From: SAR202 cluster bacterium
GTDB taxonomy: Bacteria; Chloroflexota; Dehalococcoidia; Lucifugimonadales; VGZY01
Length of the DNA stretch: 46,129 nt
NCBI GenBank assembly: GCA_016872355.1
Contig: VGZY01000016.1
Coordinates: 1 to 46,129, forward strand
Reading direction: 5' to 3'
The first letter of the stretch is position 1, and every line of letters starts with the position of its first letter. Both the position numbers and the translations under genes were made by a program. Below, piece after piece: positions 1 to 8,709 of the stretch. Under the pieces are notes generated by a model, which was given only the letters and a program-made list of their open reading frames with translations, had not been told where the DNA came from and searched no databases.

Positions 1-65
1 TCAAGGACAGCGTTCAACACTACCGTTCGTTTAGCCTCTCTCTCGCTCATTGTCAGTTCTTTCAT
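1..65 (-). CDS. Transposase, N-terminal fragment (cut by window edge)
   Basis: Reading leftward from an ATG at 65, 21 codons are visible before the edge. They include the stretch SEREAKRTVVLN. The plus-strand fragment at the right end of the window starts the same way (TEREAKRAQILN); 12 of the 21 aligned residues are identical. A short charged helix with EREAKR and LN.VL just before a helix-turn-helix is typical of the N-terminus of ISNCY/IS1202-type and related DDE transposases; that family call is from memory of the pattern and rests on few residues. Two copies of a 16-nt motif lie just upstream, as expected for a transposase-binding terminus. The rest of the element lies outside the window. 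Confidence 0.55.
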   Translation of the reverse strand, partial: MKELTMSEREAKRTVVLNAVL

Positions 66-68
66 AGA

Positions 69-111
69 CTGACATTTTCACTGCTCCCTTAACCCCTGAC
101 ACTATCACTGC
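69..111 (-). repeat. Paired 16-nt motif upstream of left transposase (probable IS end)
   Basis: On the minus strand GCAGTGATAGTGTCAG (111-96) is followed 27 nt later by GCAGTGAAAATGTCAG (84-69). The same pair, with the same 27-nt period, precedes the transposase start at the right end of the window. Core: CAGTGA, 2-4 variable bases, TGTCAG. This arrangement fits repeated transposase-binding sites at an insertion-sequence end. Confidence 0.6.
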
Positions 112-152
112 ACCAATGCAAACCCTGCCTAGCCTTTGCTACCCGTTTCCCT

Positions 153-158
153 TATACT
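153..158 (+). promoter_or_regulatory. Candidate -10 element for sucA
   Basis: TATACT matches a sigma-70-type -10 box about 90 nt upstream of the sucA start, in the only intergenic stretch between the IS end and sucA. No convincing -35 box is found 16-18 nt upstream, so the call is weak. A second AT-rich block (TATAAA, about 167-173) is an alternative. Confidence 0.25.
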
Positions 159-245
159 GTTAGGCGTATAAAGCCGCCATTCGGTGGGCCGCATTTGCGC
201 GCCCTGAATGCGGCCCAGGTGGACCTACTCTAGGTAGGGGGGAGT

Positions 246-3101
246 ATGAGTGATCTGACGAAGTTCTCGGGGCCCAATTTTGGGTACGTCGTTGAACAGT
301 ATGAGATGTACCTGAAGGACCCCAACTCGGTAGCCCCTGAGTACCGAGCTCTATTTGCGAATCGGACCCCGGAGCTGGAAGAAAAGACGTCCGCCCGGAC
401 AGTCGGCAGGGATTCGGCCTCCAGGGAGAAGGTCGAGGTCCGCGTTTTCGATGACCAGGACCTGCGGCTCCTGGGACTCGTGGAGGCGGTCCGTCACTAC
501 GGGCATCTCAACGCGTCCATTGACCCGCTGGACCTCCGCAAGAAGGACGCGAGCCTCATCGCGGACAGCAGCCGCAAGATCACCGAGGCGGAGATGAAGG
601 GGCTCCCGGCCGATATGGTCCCGAGCCCGCTTGCGAAAGGCGCAGCCTCGGCCGCCGAGGTTGTCTCGCGCCTGAAGTCCGTTTACTGCGGAACAACAGG
701 CTACGAGTACGGCCACATCCGCAGCTCTGAGGAGCGGTTCTGGCTCCAGTCGGCTTTCGAGTCCGGCCAGTACAGGGCTAACCTGGACCCCCAGGCCAAG
801 CTGAGCCAGCTTGAGCAGCTCACCCAGGCGGAGGTCTTCGAGCAGTTCCTCCATTCCAGCTTCCCGGGCCAGAAATGGTTCTCTCTCGAGGGCAATGAGG
901 CGCTCATCCCCATTCTCGATGACATCGTTTTCAGCGCGGCCCACTCTGACCTGCGGGCGTTGCACATGGGCATGGCCCATCGCGGCCGCCTGAACGTGCT
1001 GGCGCACATCCTGGACAAGCCGTATGAAAAGATAATGTCCGGCTTCCTTGACAAGCACTTCGTCCAGGAGGGCAGGATCGAGGACGTCGAGATCGGCCGC
1101 ATGCGGGACGTGAAATACCACCTTGGGGCGAAGAACCGAGTGCCTACGCCCAGCCACGGTGAGATCTTCCTTCAGCTGTCGCCCAACCCGAGCCACCTCG
1201 AAATAGTGGGTCCCGTTGTTCTCGGCGCAGTGCGCTCACGGCACGAGAAGAACGGCAATGTCGGCTTGCCGCACCTGAACCCGGACGCGGCAATGGGCAT
1301 AATCATGCACGGAGACGCCGCCTTCGCCGGCCAGGGAATCGTCGCAGAGACGTTTAACCTCGCCGGGCTGGAAGGTTACAGGATCGGCGGCAGTATCCAT
1401 ATCATCATAAACAACCAGGTCGGCTTCACCACGGAGCCGTCCCAGACGCAGTCCACCATCTATTGCTCCGACATGGCGCGCGGCTATGACCTGCCTATCG
1501 TCCACGTCAACGCGGACGATGTTGAGGCCTGTATCAGCGCCGCCCGGCTGGCGTTCGCCTACCGGCAGAAGTTCCACAAGGACTTCGTAATCGATCTGGT
1601 GGGCTATCGCCGCTTCGGCCATAACGAGGGCGATGAGCCCACTTTCACACAGCCGGTCATGTACGAGGCTATCCGCACGCACCCGACCGTGAAGGCGCTG
1701 TGGGCCGAGAGGCTGGTGAAGGAAGGCGTCGCGACTCAAGAAAAGGTTGAGGCGCTCGCCGCCGAAATGAAGTCCCGACTGCAGTCGGCGCTGGACGCGG
1801 TGCGCGAGGCCAAGACCGACGACCATGCCTCGCCGTCGGCACACGTGAACGGGGTGGAGCCCGCGCAGCCCCCGGCGGCGCAGCCTACGGCCGTGCCCGC
1901 TGACGAGCTGGCGGCCATCAATAAGGAAATAAACACCTTCCCTGAGGGGTTCGCGCTGAACCCCAAGCTGGACAGGCCGTTCCAGAGGCGCCGGGAAGCG
2001 CTGGACGGGGCGGCGAAGATCGACTGGGCGCACGGCGAGGCGCTGAGCTTCGCCTCAATCCTCGCCGATGGCACGCCCATCCGGATGACCGGCCAGGACA
2101 TAGAGCGAGGCACCTTCAGCCAGCGCCACGCGGTCCTGCACGATGTGAAGACCGACGCGAGGCTCGTGCCTCTGCAGACGTTCCCCAGCACAAACGCGAC
2201 GTTCGCAATCCACAACAGTCCTCTTTCGGAGGCTTCCGTCCTCGCTTACGAGTACGGCTACTCCGTCTCTTCGCCCGAGACGCTGGTCCTGTGGGAGGCG
2301 CAGTTCGGGGACTTCGTGAACAACGCGCAATCGGTCATAGACGAGTTCATCTCCTCCGCCCACGCCAAGTGGGGCAAGCAGTCTAGCATTGTGATGCTGC
2401 TCCCGCACGGATACGAAGGTCAGGGCCCTGACCACTCCAGCGCTTTCCTGGAGCGGTTCCTGCAGGTGGCCGCCGAGGACAACATCCAGGTGGCCTACCC
2501 CACCAACGCATCTCAGTACTTCCACCTCCTCCGCCGCCAGGCGAAGAGCCTGGGCGGGGAGCGCAGGCCACTGGTGGTAATGACCGCCAAGAGCCTGCTG
2601 CGACACCCGATGGCCCAGTCCAGCATCACCGACCTCGCAGAGGGCCATTTCCAGACCGTTATCGACGACGCGAGGGCGCGGGAGAGCATTGAGAAGGTCC
2701 GCCGTATCGTCCTCTGCACCGGCAAGGTGTACGTGGACATGATCACGAGCGAGGAGTACCAGAAGGCGAGCAACGTCGCCATCGTCAGAATCGAAGGGCT
2801 CTACCCATTCCCTGCCGAGCGTCTTGGCCAGGTGCTCTCCCAGTACGCAAAAGCAAAAGAAGTCCTCTGGACGCAGGAGGAGCCGGAGAACCGCGGCGCG
2901 GCCCCGTCCGTAATGCCGCGCATATTCCCCCTCCTGAAGCATGGCGTTTCGCTCCGATACGTGGGCCGCCCGGCCCGCGCCAGCCACGCGGAGGGCTCGT
3001 CCGGCGACCACAAGAATGAACAGGCACGAATTATCCGCGAGGCCCTCCTTGATGCCGGCCTCATCACAACTTCCGCAGGAATGGTGAAGCATGTCCGTTG
3101 A
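246..3101 (+). CDS. sucA: 2-oxoglutarate dehydrogenase E1 component
   Basis: Thiamine-diphosphate-dependent E1 of the 2-oxoglutarate dehydrogenase complex. It decarboxylates 2-oxoglutarate in the TCA cycle and passes the succinyl group to E2. The 951 residues are close to the usual 930-950. The N-terminus carries the SucA segment with [26 protein letters not shown] is at 242-252, the ThDP motif GDAAFAGQG at about 356-364 with NNQ at 389-391, then [25 protein letters not shown] and [15 protein letters not shown] Pro/Ala-rich linker at roughly 525-555 separates the two halves. The ATG follows a G-rich Shine-Dalgarno (AGGGGGGAG) at unusually short distance. The 3' end overlaps sucB by 11 nt, indicating translational coupling. 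No lpd (E3) gene follows. Confidence 0.97.
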   Translation: MSDLTKFSGPNFGYVVEQYEMYLKDPNSVAPEYRALFANRTPELEEKTSARTVGRDSASREKVEVRVFDDQDLRLLGLVEAVRHYGHLNASIDPLDLRKKDASLIADSSRKITEAEMKGLPADMVPSPLAKGAASAAEVVSRLKSVYCGTTGYEYGHIRSSEERFWLQSAFESGQYRANLDPQAKLSQLEQLTQAEVFEQFLHSSFPGQKWFSLEGNEALIPILDDIVFSAAHSDLRALHMGMAHRGRLNVLAHILDKPYEKIMSGFLDKHFVQEGRIEDVEIGRMRDVKYHLGAKNRVPTPSHGEIFLQLSPNPSHLEIVGPVVLGAVRSRHEKNGNVGLPHLNPDAAMGIIMHGDAAFAGQGIVAETFNLAGLEGYRIGGSIHIIINNQVGFTTEPSQTQSTIYCSDMARGYDLPIVHVNADDVEACISAARLAFAYRQKFHKDFVIDLVGYRRFGHNEGDEPTFTQPVMYEAIRTHPTVKALWAERLVKEGVATQEKVEALAAEMKSRLQSALDAVREAKTDDHASPSAHVNGVEPAQPPAAQPTAVPADELAAINKEINTFPEGFALNPKLDRPFQRRREALDGAAKIDWAHGEALSFASILADGTPIRMTGQDIERGTFSQRHAVLHDVKTDARLVPLQTFPSTNATFAIHNSPLSEASVLAYEYGYSVSSPETLVLWEAQFGDFVNNAQSVIDEFISSAHAKWGKQSSIVMLLPHGYEGQGPDHSSAFLERFLQVAAEDNIQVAYPTNASQYFHLLRRQAKSLGGERRPLVVMTAKSLLRHPMAQSSITDLAEGHFQTVIDDARARESIEKVRRIVLCTGKVYVDMITSEEYQKASNVAIVRIEGLYPFPAERLGQVLSQYAKAKEVLWTQEEPENRGAAPSVMPRIFPLLKHGVSLRYVGRPARASHAEGSSGDHKNEQARIIREALLDAGLITTSAGMVKHVR

Positions 3102-4347
3102 GATCAAAGTCCCAGAAATGGGCGAGTCCATCGTGGAGGCCACTGTCGGCAAGTGGCTGAAGCGACAGGGCGACAAGGTTGCTGCGGGTGAGGCGGTGGT
3201 GGAGCTGGAGACAGACAAGGTGAACGTCGAAGTCGCGGCCCCGGCCGAGGGCACTGTTGAGGTCCTTCTCAAGACCGGCGAGAACGTGAAGGTCGGGTCC
3301 GTGCTGGGCAAGATCGTAGCAGGCGCAGGCGCCGCCGCTCCCGCATCCAATGGCCAGCCCGCCGCGAAGGAGGCTGCCCCCGCCAAGGAAGCTGCTGAAG
3401 ACGGCGTCAAGGCGACCCCGGTAGCGCGGAACCTTGCTGAGAAGCTGGGAGTAGACCTGAAGACCGTCAAGGGAACAGACCCCGGCGGAAAGATTTCCCG
3501 AGAAGACGTTGAGGCAGCAGCGAAGGCAAAGGCCGCGCCCGCCGCGCCCGCGAAGGCCCCCGAGGCCCCGGCGAGGCCGCAGGCCCCTGGTGCAGCGCCG
3601 GCGGCAGCGAAGCCCGCTCCCGTCGTAACACGTTCGCAGTCCGGGCGCGTCGAGGAGCGCATCAAGCTCTCGCGCCGCCGCCAGACCACGGCGAAGAAGC
3701 TCGTGGAGGCGCACCATATCGCCGCGATGACCACCACCTTCAACGAGGTGGACATGGGCGCGATCATGGAGCTGCGCAAGGCGCGCCGGGAAGAGTTTAA
3801 GAAGCGCAACAACAACACCGACCTGGGCTTCATGCCGTTCTTCGTGAAGGCGGTCGTCGGCGGCCTCAAGGCCCACCCGTGGATGAACTCCGAGCTCGCC
3901 GAGGATGAGCTGGTGCTGAAAAAGTACTACGACATCGGCATCGCCGTCGGCTCCGAGGACGGGCTTGTGGTGCCGGTCCTGCGCGACGCCGACAAGCGCA
4001 CCTTCGCGCAGATAGAGGCGGGAATCGCCGAGCTCGTTGCAAAGACCAAGGAGCGCAAGCTCACCATCGAAGACCTGACAGGCGCAACGTTCACTATCAC
4101 AAACGGCGGCGTGTTCGGCTCGCTGATGTCCACGCCGACGCTCACGCCCCCGCAGGTGGGCATCCTGGGGATGCACGGCATCAAGGAGCGCCCCGCAGCG
4201 GTCAACGGCCAGGTGGTCATCCGGCCAATGATGTACCTCGCGGTCACGTACGACCATCGCGTCGTGGACGGCAGCGAGGCAGTCAGATTCCTTGTGAGGG
4301 TGAAGGAGCTTCTGGAGGACCCGGCACGGCTCCTGCTCGAGACGTAG
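3091..4347 (+). CDS. sucB: Dihydrolipoyllysine succinyltransferase (E2 of 2-oxoglutarate dehydrogenase)
   Basis: E2 core of the 2-oxoglutarate dehydrogenase complex; it transfers succinyl from its lipoyl arm to CoA. One lipoyl domain spans about 1-76 with the lipoyl lysine at K43 (ETDKVNVEV). An Ala/Pro-rich linker follows, then a peripheral-subunit-binding domain at about 106-145 ([15 protein letters not shown]). After a second Ala/Pro linker comes the acyltransferase domain from about 187 to the end, with the catalytic signature DHRVVDG (H389, D393). The 418-residue length is normal. Placement directly behind and overlapping sucA favours SucB over the pyruvate or branched-chain E2. A perfect palindrome follows the stop codon. 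Confidence 0.95.
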   Translation: MSVEIKVPEMGESIVEATVGKWLKRQGDKVAAGEAVVELETDKVNVEVAAPAEGTVEVLLKTGENVKVGSVLGKIVAGAGAAAPASNGQPAAKEAAPAKEAAEDGVKATPVARNLAEKLGVDLKTVKGTDPGGKISREDVEAAAKAKAAPAAPAKAPEAPARPQAPGAAPAAAKPAPVVTRSQSGRVEERIKLSRRRQTTAKKLVEAHHIAAMTTTFNEVDMGAIMELRKARREEFKKRNNNTDLGFMPFFVKAVVGGLKAHPWMNSELAEDELVLKKYYDIGIAVGSEDGLVVPVLRDADKRTFAQIEAGIAELVAKTKERKLTIEDLTGATFTITNGGVFGSLMSTPTLTPPQVGILGMHGIKERPAAVNGQVVIRPMMYLAVTYDHRVVDGSEAVRFLVRVKELLEDPARLLLET

Positions 4348-4360
4348 AATAGCGCGATAG

Positions 4361-4392
4361 ACGAAGGGCGACGGAATTCCGTCGCCCTTCGT
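4361..4392 (+). terminator. Perfect 32-nt palindrome after sucB
   Basis: Arms of 14 nt (ACGAAGGGCGACGG and its complement) flank an AATT centre, so the whole 32 nt is self-complementary. It begins 13 nt after the sucB stop. There is no U-tract, so termination would be atypical. It shares its GGAATTCC centre and GGGCG arms with the palindrome at 31805-31842 and may belong to the same repeat family. Confidence 0.6.
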
Positions 4393-4451
4393 GTCAATGT
4401 CATCTAATGGCAACAAAGCGGACGGTTAATGAGTCCAGGAGGGCAAGCACC

Positions 4452-5420
4452 ATGGTAGTCGCCGAGAAGAACCGCATCGTGGACCAGTTCAACGACGATG
4501 GCTACTACGTCTACCGCGGCCTGCTGGACCCGAAGACCGATCTCCAGCCGGTCTACGACGAGTATGAAGCGCTCCTCGACCGCCTCGCGAAGCAGTGGCA
4601 CAGGGAAGGCAAGCTTTCCAGTGACTTTGCCGGCATGCCGTTCGGCCCAAAAGTGACGAAAATCGCCATCGAAACGAAGGGCAGCTACTACCAGCACCTG
4701 GACATTTCCCTCCCTCTAAAGGCCATCGCGCACGACAGTGGAATCCACTGCGGCCCTGCGGTCTTCAACTTGCTCCGCAACAAGAAGCTGCTGGACGTCG
4801 CCCAGATGTTCGTCGGCCCCGAGATTTACTCCAACCCGGTCCAGCATGTGAGGATCAAACCCCCTCAAGACGTCCTGCCGCAGGAGCTAAAAGACAACAC
4901 AATCGTCGGGCGCACTTTCTGGCACCAGGACCAGGGCGTCATTCAGTCCGATTCCGACAACTCCAACATACTCACGGTCTGGCTTCCGGTCACCGAGGCC
5001 ACTGTTGAGAATGGCTGCCTCACCGTCGTGCCGAAGAGCCATAAGGAGGGGCTGGACCTGCACTGCATGACGGAAAAGAGGCTGGGCATCCCCGACGAAC
5101 GCATCGGCCCAAACACACTCCCGCTTCCGATGAGTCCAGGCGATGTGCTCTTCATGACGAAGTTCACCAAGCACGCTTCGCTGGAGAACGTCAGCAGGGA
5201 TATCCGATGGAGTTTCGACCTCCGCTACCAGCCCATCGGCCATCCGACCGGCCGCGCCGCCTTCCCCGGCTTCGTCGCCCGCAGCCGGGCCCATCCCGGG
5301 TCGGAGCTCCGCGACTGGAAGGTGTGGGAGGCGAAGTGGCTGGAGGCCCGCCGCGCCCTCGCCGAGGGCGGAACCCCCAACTTCCGCCGCTGGGACCCGA
5401 ACGACCCGATGTGCGCGTGA
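4452..5420 (+). CDS. Phytanoyl-CoA dioxygenase (PhyH) family, Fe(II)/2-oxoglutarate-dependent oxygenase
   Basis: Probable non-haem iron dioxygenase that hydroxylates an unknown substrate while converting 2-oxoglutarate to succinate and CO2. The metal-binding HxD is at H158-D160 (FWHQDQG), the distal His is probably H241 (TKHASLENVS) and the 2-oxoglutarate-binding Arg probably R258 (FDLRYQ). The double-stranded beta-helix core includes VENGCLTVVPKSHKEG. The ATG at 4452 is chosen because AGGAGG lies about 9 nt upstream; an in-frame ATG at 4407 has no good ribosome-binding site and lies right behind the palindrome. That gives 322 residues, usual for the family. The position after sucAB, whose product consumes the same co-substrate, is notable. 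The family is often expanded in marine and soil heterotrophs; the substrate cannot be inferred. Confidence 0.85.
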   Translation: MVVAEKNRIVDQFNDDGYYVYRGLLDPKTDLQPVYDEYEALLDRLAKQWHREGKLSSDFAGMPFGPKVTKIAIETKGSYYQHLDISLPLKAIAHDSGIHCGPAVFNLLRNKKLLDVAQMFVGPEIYSNPVQHVRIKPPQDVLPQELKDNTIVGRTFWHQDQGVIQSDSDNSNILTVWLPVTEATVENGCLTVVPKSHKEGLDLHCMTEKRLGIPDERIGPNTLPLPMSPGDVLFMTKFTKHASLENVSRDIRWSFDLRYQPIGHPTGRAAFPGFVARSRAHPGSELRDWKVWEAKWLEARRALAEGGTPNFRRWDPNDPMCA

Positions 5421-5422
5421 AG

Positions 5423-5464
5423 GGGCATAGGGTACGGGATATAGAGTACGGGGTACGGTTAAAC
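5423..5464. repeat. Degenerate 7-bp tandem repeat
   Basis: Six consecutive 7-nt units fit an approximate consensus GGGTACG (units include GGGTACG twice and GAGTACG). The array starts directly after the dioxygenase stop codon. It resembles heptamer arrays at 8271-8312, 12693-12727 and 17621-17655 in period but not in sequence. Confidence 0.6.
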
Positions 5465-5536
5465 AGTAAGCAAAGACGTTTTCATCGGTAGGGGTGGGTC
5501 TGAGACCGGCCCTCGCTGTTCACAAGGTAGCGCCGG

Positions 5537-7256
5537 ATGACGAGAATGACCTACCGCACAATCGTCGAAAAAGGCCTCCCTGCCATCATGCGGGACGGCA
5601 CGGTCCTGCGCGCCGACGTGCACCGCCCGGACGCGCCCGGCAGGTTCCCCGTCCTCCTCGACCGCACTCCCTAAAGCACTACGCGAAACACCTATGTGGA
5701 AAAGGCGCCGAAACTTGCTGAGCGCGGCTACGTGGTCGTGCTGCAAGACGTGCGCGGCCGTTTCGCGTCCGACGGCGAATTCAAGCCAGGCTTCTATAGC
5801 TCCGACACGTGCGATGCCGACGACGGCTACGACACCGTGGAATGGGCCGCGGCGTTGCCGTGGTCGAACGGCAGCGTGGGCACCATCGGCGGCTCGTATG
5901 CAGGGTGGACGCAGTGGGAGCTGGCAAAGACGCGCCCTCCTCACCTCGAGGCGATGCTGCCGCAGGCGATCTGCGCCGATCTGCTCGACCGCGAAATGGG
6001 CGGCGTCCTGAGCCTGGGCCGCGTCCTGTGGTGGACGATGAACACGTTCGCGCCGGAAGAGCGGCGCAGGCAGAATCTGCCGTATGGCCCGTACACCGAG
6101 GACCACGCGGTGGCGCTCTGGGCGTCCAAAGAGCGCAGCAAGTGGCTCTGGTACCTGCCCCTGATGGAAATACCGGACTACGCGATGCCCGGCATGGGTA
6201 AGCACTGGCGCCGGTGGCTGCAGGACCACACCACGGACCATCTCGGCTTCGAGAAGGCGCATCCCCAGGTGGACGTGCCCGCACTGCACACGACGGGCTG
6301 GTACGACCAGCAGATAGGCACAATCAAGAACTTCACCGGCATGGTGAAGAACGGCATGACAGCCCACACGGGCCGATAACCAGTACCTGGTCATCGGCCC
6401 GTGGACGCACGTCAGCCACAGCCTTGCGCGCAAGACGGGCGACGTAGACTTCGGCCCTGAGGCGGAGCTGGACTACTACGAGATCGCCGACCACTGGTTC
6501 GGGAAGTGGCTCAAAAGCGAGAAGACGGCGGTGGCCGATTGGCCGCACGTGCGCTAATTCGTCATGGGCGCGAATACTTGGAGGACGTCCGATACCTGGC
6601 CCCTGCCCGGCACAAAGTACACGCCGTACTACTTGCACAGCAGAGGCAACGCAAACACGCCCTTCGGCGACGGCTCGCTCTCGGTCAGCGCGCCGGAGGC
6701 CGAGCAGCCCGACCGTTACGACTACGACCCGCGCGATCCCGTTATGACGCTCTATTCGCCCCCCGGGCAGCAGGAGCCACGCGACCAGCGCGCGCTCGAC
6801 GACCGCAGCGATGTGCTCGTCTACGCCACGCCGCCGCTGGAGCGGGCGGTGGAGGTTGCCGGCCCGGTGTTAGTAAAACTCTTCGCCGCCACGTCGGCGC
6901 GTGACACCGACTTCACGGTCAAGCTGATCGACGTGTGGCCGTCCGGCTTCGCACAGGAGCTGTGCTACGGCATCGTCCGCGCCCGCTATCGGGAATCGTA
7001 CACGGAGCCGTCCTTGCTTGCGCCCGGCAAGGTGTACGAGTACACCATCCAAGTGAACCCGACCGCGAACCTGTTCAGGCCCGGCCACCGCATCCGCGTG
7101 GACATATCGAGCTCGGACTTCCCCAACTTCGACCGCAACCACAACACAGGCGGCAACGACTACTCGGAGTCCACGCTAATCACCGCCCACCAGACCGTTT
7201 ACCACGACGCTGCAAGGCTGTCGCACATCGTCCTGCCGGTGAGGCCGGCGCCATGA
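5537..7256 (+). pseudogene. CocE/NonD-type serine hydrolase, broken by two stops and one frameshift
   Basis: Read through its lesions this is a full-length (about 573 codons) CocE/X-Pro dipeptidyl-peptidase-like hydrolase. Visible features are the N-terminal MRDGTVLRADVHRP, the nucleophile motif GGSYAGWTQW, the acid region TTGWYDQQIGT, NQYLVIGPWTH, and the C-terminal jelly-roll end HRIRVDISSSDFPNFDRN. Lesions: TAA at 5672-5674 where family members have Tyr in RTPY; an apparent 1-nt deletion near 6374-6376, after which NQYLVIGPWTH continues in the next frame; TAA at 6555-6557 where the family has Tyr in VRYFVMG. Both stops differ by one base from Tyr codons. The 3' end overlaps the glutaredoxin start (ATGA). 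The retained similarity implies recent decay; sequencing error could explain the frameshift but hardly all three. Confidence 0.85.
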
Positions 7257-7486
7257 CGACACGCACTGCTGTTGTGGTCTACACGCACCCTGACTGCCAC
7301 TACTCGCGCAAGCTCAAGGGAGAGCTGCGCGCCGAAGGTACGCCATTCGAGGAGATAAACCTCTCGCGCCGGCCCGAAATGTGGGAAGAGATCGAGCGCA
7401 TCACCGGCGGCGAGCGCATCACGCCGGTGATGGTCCGCGACGGCAAGGTGAAGCACGACTTCCGCAACGTTGGCTGTGTTTGCTGA
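7253..7486 (+). CDS. Small glutaredoxin-like protein
   Basis: A 77-residue thioredoxin-fold protein, probably a cytosolic thiol-disulfide reductase. The N-terminal strand VVVYTHPDC leads into a CHYS (CxxS) active site, so it is monothiol-type at the second position. The cis-proline segment TPVMV and a terminal NVGCVC with two further cysteines follow. This is shorter than typical glutaredoxins (about 80-90) but has the complete core. The start overlaps the last codon of the hydrolase pseudogene (ATGA), so the two were probably co-translated. The next gene also has a thioredoxin fold, suggesting a redox pair. Confidence 0.8.
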   Translation: MTTRTAVVVYTHPDCHYSRKLKGELRAEGTPFEEINLSRRPEMWEEIERITGGERITPVMVRDGKVKHDFRNVGCVC

Positions 7487-7538
7487 ACCGGAACGACGGC
7501 GGCGGGCATCCAACCAGCCAAACCCACACGGAGTACCC

Positions 7539-8258
7539 ATGACCACCACTCGCAAGATCATCGAAGCGGGAGACCTCGCCCCGGATTTCACCCTGCCGGA
7601 CACTGATGGCGCGCCCGTCAGCCTGTCCAGCTACCGCGGCAAGAAGCTCGCCATCTTCGTGTGGGGCTCCTGGTGCGGCTGCCGCAACCAGCTCCCCGCG
7701 TGGCAGGAGCTCTACAACCAGCACGCCGGGCAGGGTCTCGAAGTACTCGGTGTGTCGATGGACTCCGAAGGGCCGTTCCGCGTGACTCCTTTCATTACGT
7801 GGGCGAAGACCACTTTCAAGACTGTGGTGGACGTGCGCAACACTCTGACGGAGTTGTACGGCCTAAAGGCGGTGCCCACCTGCTACCTGGTTGACGAGAG
7901 CGGCGTAGTGCGGTTCAAGCAGCACAAGGGGTTCGACATCCGCAAGGCGGAGTCCGCAGCGGTCATCGAGCGCTGGCTCGCCGGCCGGCCTCCCATCGCG
8001 GAGGGGCTGCCGCCGTCCGCCCCCGTGGGTAAAGAGGTGTACGACGGACACGCGGTCTATTTGAAGGGACTTGAAGCCTTCCGCGCCGGGAGACGCGAAG
8101 AGGCGATCGCCATCTGGCGCGACGGCCTCGCGAAAGACCCGGACAACTTCATCCTGATGAAGCAGGCGTGGTCCGCGGAGAACCCGGACGCCTTCAAGGC
8201 TGCGCTGGAGAAGTTAACGGAGCAGCCCGCGCCAACCTCCCAGTCCTCCATACCTTGA
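7539..8258 (+). CDS. TlpA/AhpC-TSA-like redoxin with C-terminal helical (TPR-like) tail
   Basis: Thiol-disulfide or peroxiredoxin-like protein of 239 residues. The redoxin domain (about 10-150) begins GDLAPDFTLPDTDG and contains GSWCGCRNQLPAW, LEVLGVSMDSEGP and a cis-Pro region AVPTCYLVDESG. The active site reads Cys46-Gly-Cys48, one residue shorter than the usual CxxC of TlpA proteins. No signal peptide is evident, so it is probably cytosolic. Residues from about 170 form helices (GLEAFRAGRREEAIAIWRDG) that look like one TPR unit. The ATG at 7539 is preferred because an upstream in-frame start would overlap the glutaredoxin gene. The array at 8271 follows. Confidence 0.8.
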   Translation: MTTTRKIIEAGDLAPDFTLPDTDGAPVSLSSYRGKKLAIFVWGSWCGCRNQLPAWQELYNQHAGQGLEVLGVSMDSEGPFRVTPFITWAKTTFKTVVDVRNTLTELYGLKAVPTCYLVDESGVVRFKQHKGFDIRKAESAAVIERWLAGRPPIAEGLPPSAPVGKEVYDGHAVYLKGLEAFRAGRREEAIAIWRDGLAKDPDNFILMKQAWSAENPDAFKAALEKLTEQPAPTSQSSIP

Positions 8259-8270
8259 CCAACGTCCAGC

Positions 8271-8312
8271 TTCTAACATCCAACTGCTAACTCCTAACTT
8301 CTAACTGCCAAG
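8271..8312. repeat. Degenerate 7-bp tandem repeat between convergent genes
   Basis: Six 7-nt units of approximate consensus TNCTAAC (TTCTAAC occurs twice, also TGCTAAC and TCCTAAC) fill the space between the redoxin and RidA genes. The last units overlap the 3' end of the RidA gene, whose stop codon is taken from the repeat. Confidence 0.65.
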
Positions 8313-8696
8313 CACCGCCTGCGCGGTGATCTCTATGTGCAGGCCGGGCTCCGCGAGGGCTCGGACCTCTACGTATGAATTCGTTGGGTATTGCTGCCGG
8401 GGGAAGAACTCGTCCCATATCGCTTTTTGCGTGTCGTCGATCGGCCAATAGTCCTTCATGTTCACGAGGTACGTCGTGAGCATCACGATATTCGCGGACG
8501 TGCCGCCCTCGGCCTCAACGACGCGCGTGATCCTCTCCAGGCACACACGCAACTGCTCCATCGGCGGCCCGCCGTCGGCCTTGGAATAACGCGCGGTCAC
8601 GCCGGAAAGATAGAGCGTGTTACCCGCCCTGATCGCCCGCACGTAGGTTGGGCCGGCCGGATAGATTGCCGAATGGTTGTTGCGAACAATGGTCAT
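8301..8696 (-). CDS. RidA/YjgF/YER057c family protein
   Basis: A 131-residue RidA-superfamily protein; members hydrolyse reactive enamine/imine intermediates or have related pathway-specific roles. The fold signatures are AIYPAGPTYVRAIRAGNTLYLSG at the N-terminus, the central QLRVCLERITRVVEAEG.....IVMLTTYLVNM, and the C-terminal YVEVRALAEPGLHIEITAQAVL with Arg and Glu in the usual pocket region. The exact spacing of the Arg differs slightly from E. coli RidA, so it may be a Rid subfamily with another substrate. The start ATG at 8696 has AGGGGG about 5 nt upstream. It begins 13 nt after the purF-like gene, so the two are very probably one operon. Confidence 0.87.
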   Translation of the reverse strand: MTIVRNNHSAIYPAGPTYVRAIRAGNTLYLSGVTARYSKADGGPPMEQLRVCLERITRVVEAEGGTSANIVMLTTYLVNMKDYWPIDDTQKAIWDEFFPRQQYPTNSYVEVRALAEPGLHIEITAQAVLGS

Positions 8697-8709
8697 TGCG
8701 CACCCCCTG

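Noticed and set aside
245-246. Consensus sigma-70 promoter for sucA
   Set aside because: A good -10 is present, but no -35 at proper spacing; only a weak -10 candidate is listed.
2055-3869. Long minus-strand open frame antisense to sucA/sucB
   Set aside because: High GC makes long antisense frames common; both plus-strand genes are clear and the frame shows no family feature.
5672-6557. Possible recoding of TAA as Tyr in the hydrolase
   Set aside because: TAA ends several intact genes in this window, and an accompanying frameshift shows that the gene is decayed.
8271-8312. Heptamer arrays as CRISPR
   Set aside because: Units are 7 nt, contiguous and without spacers; no cas gene is present.
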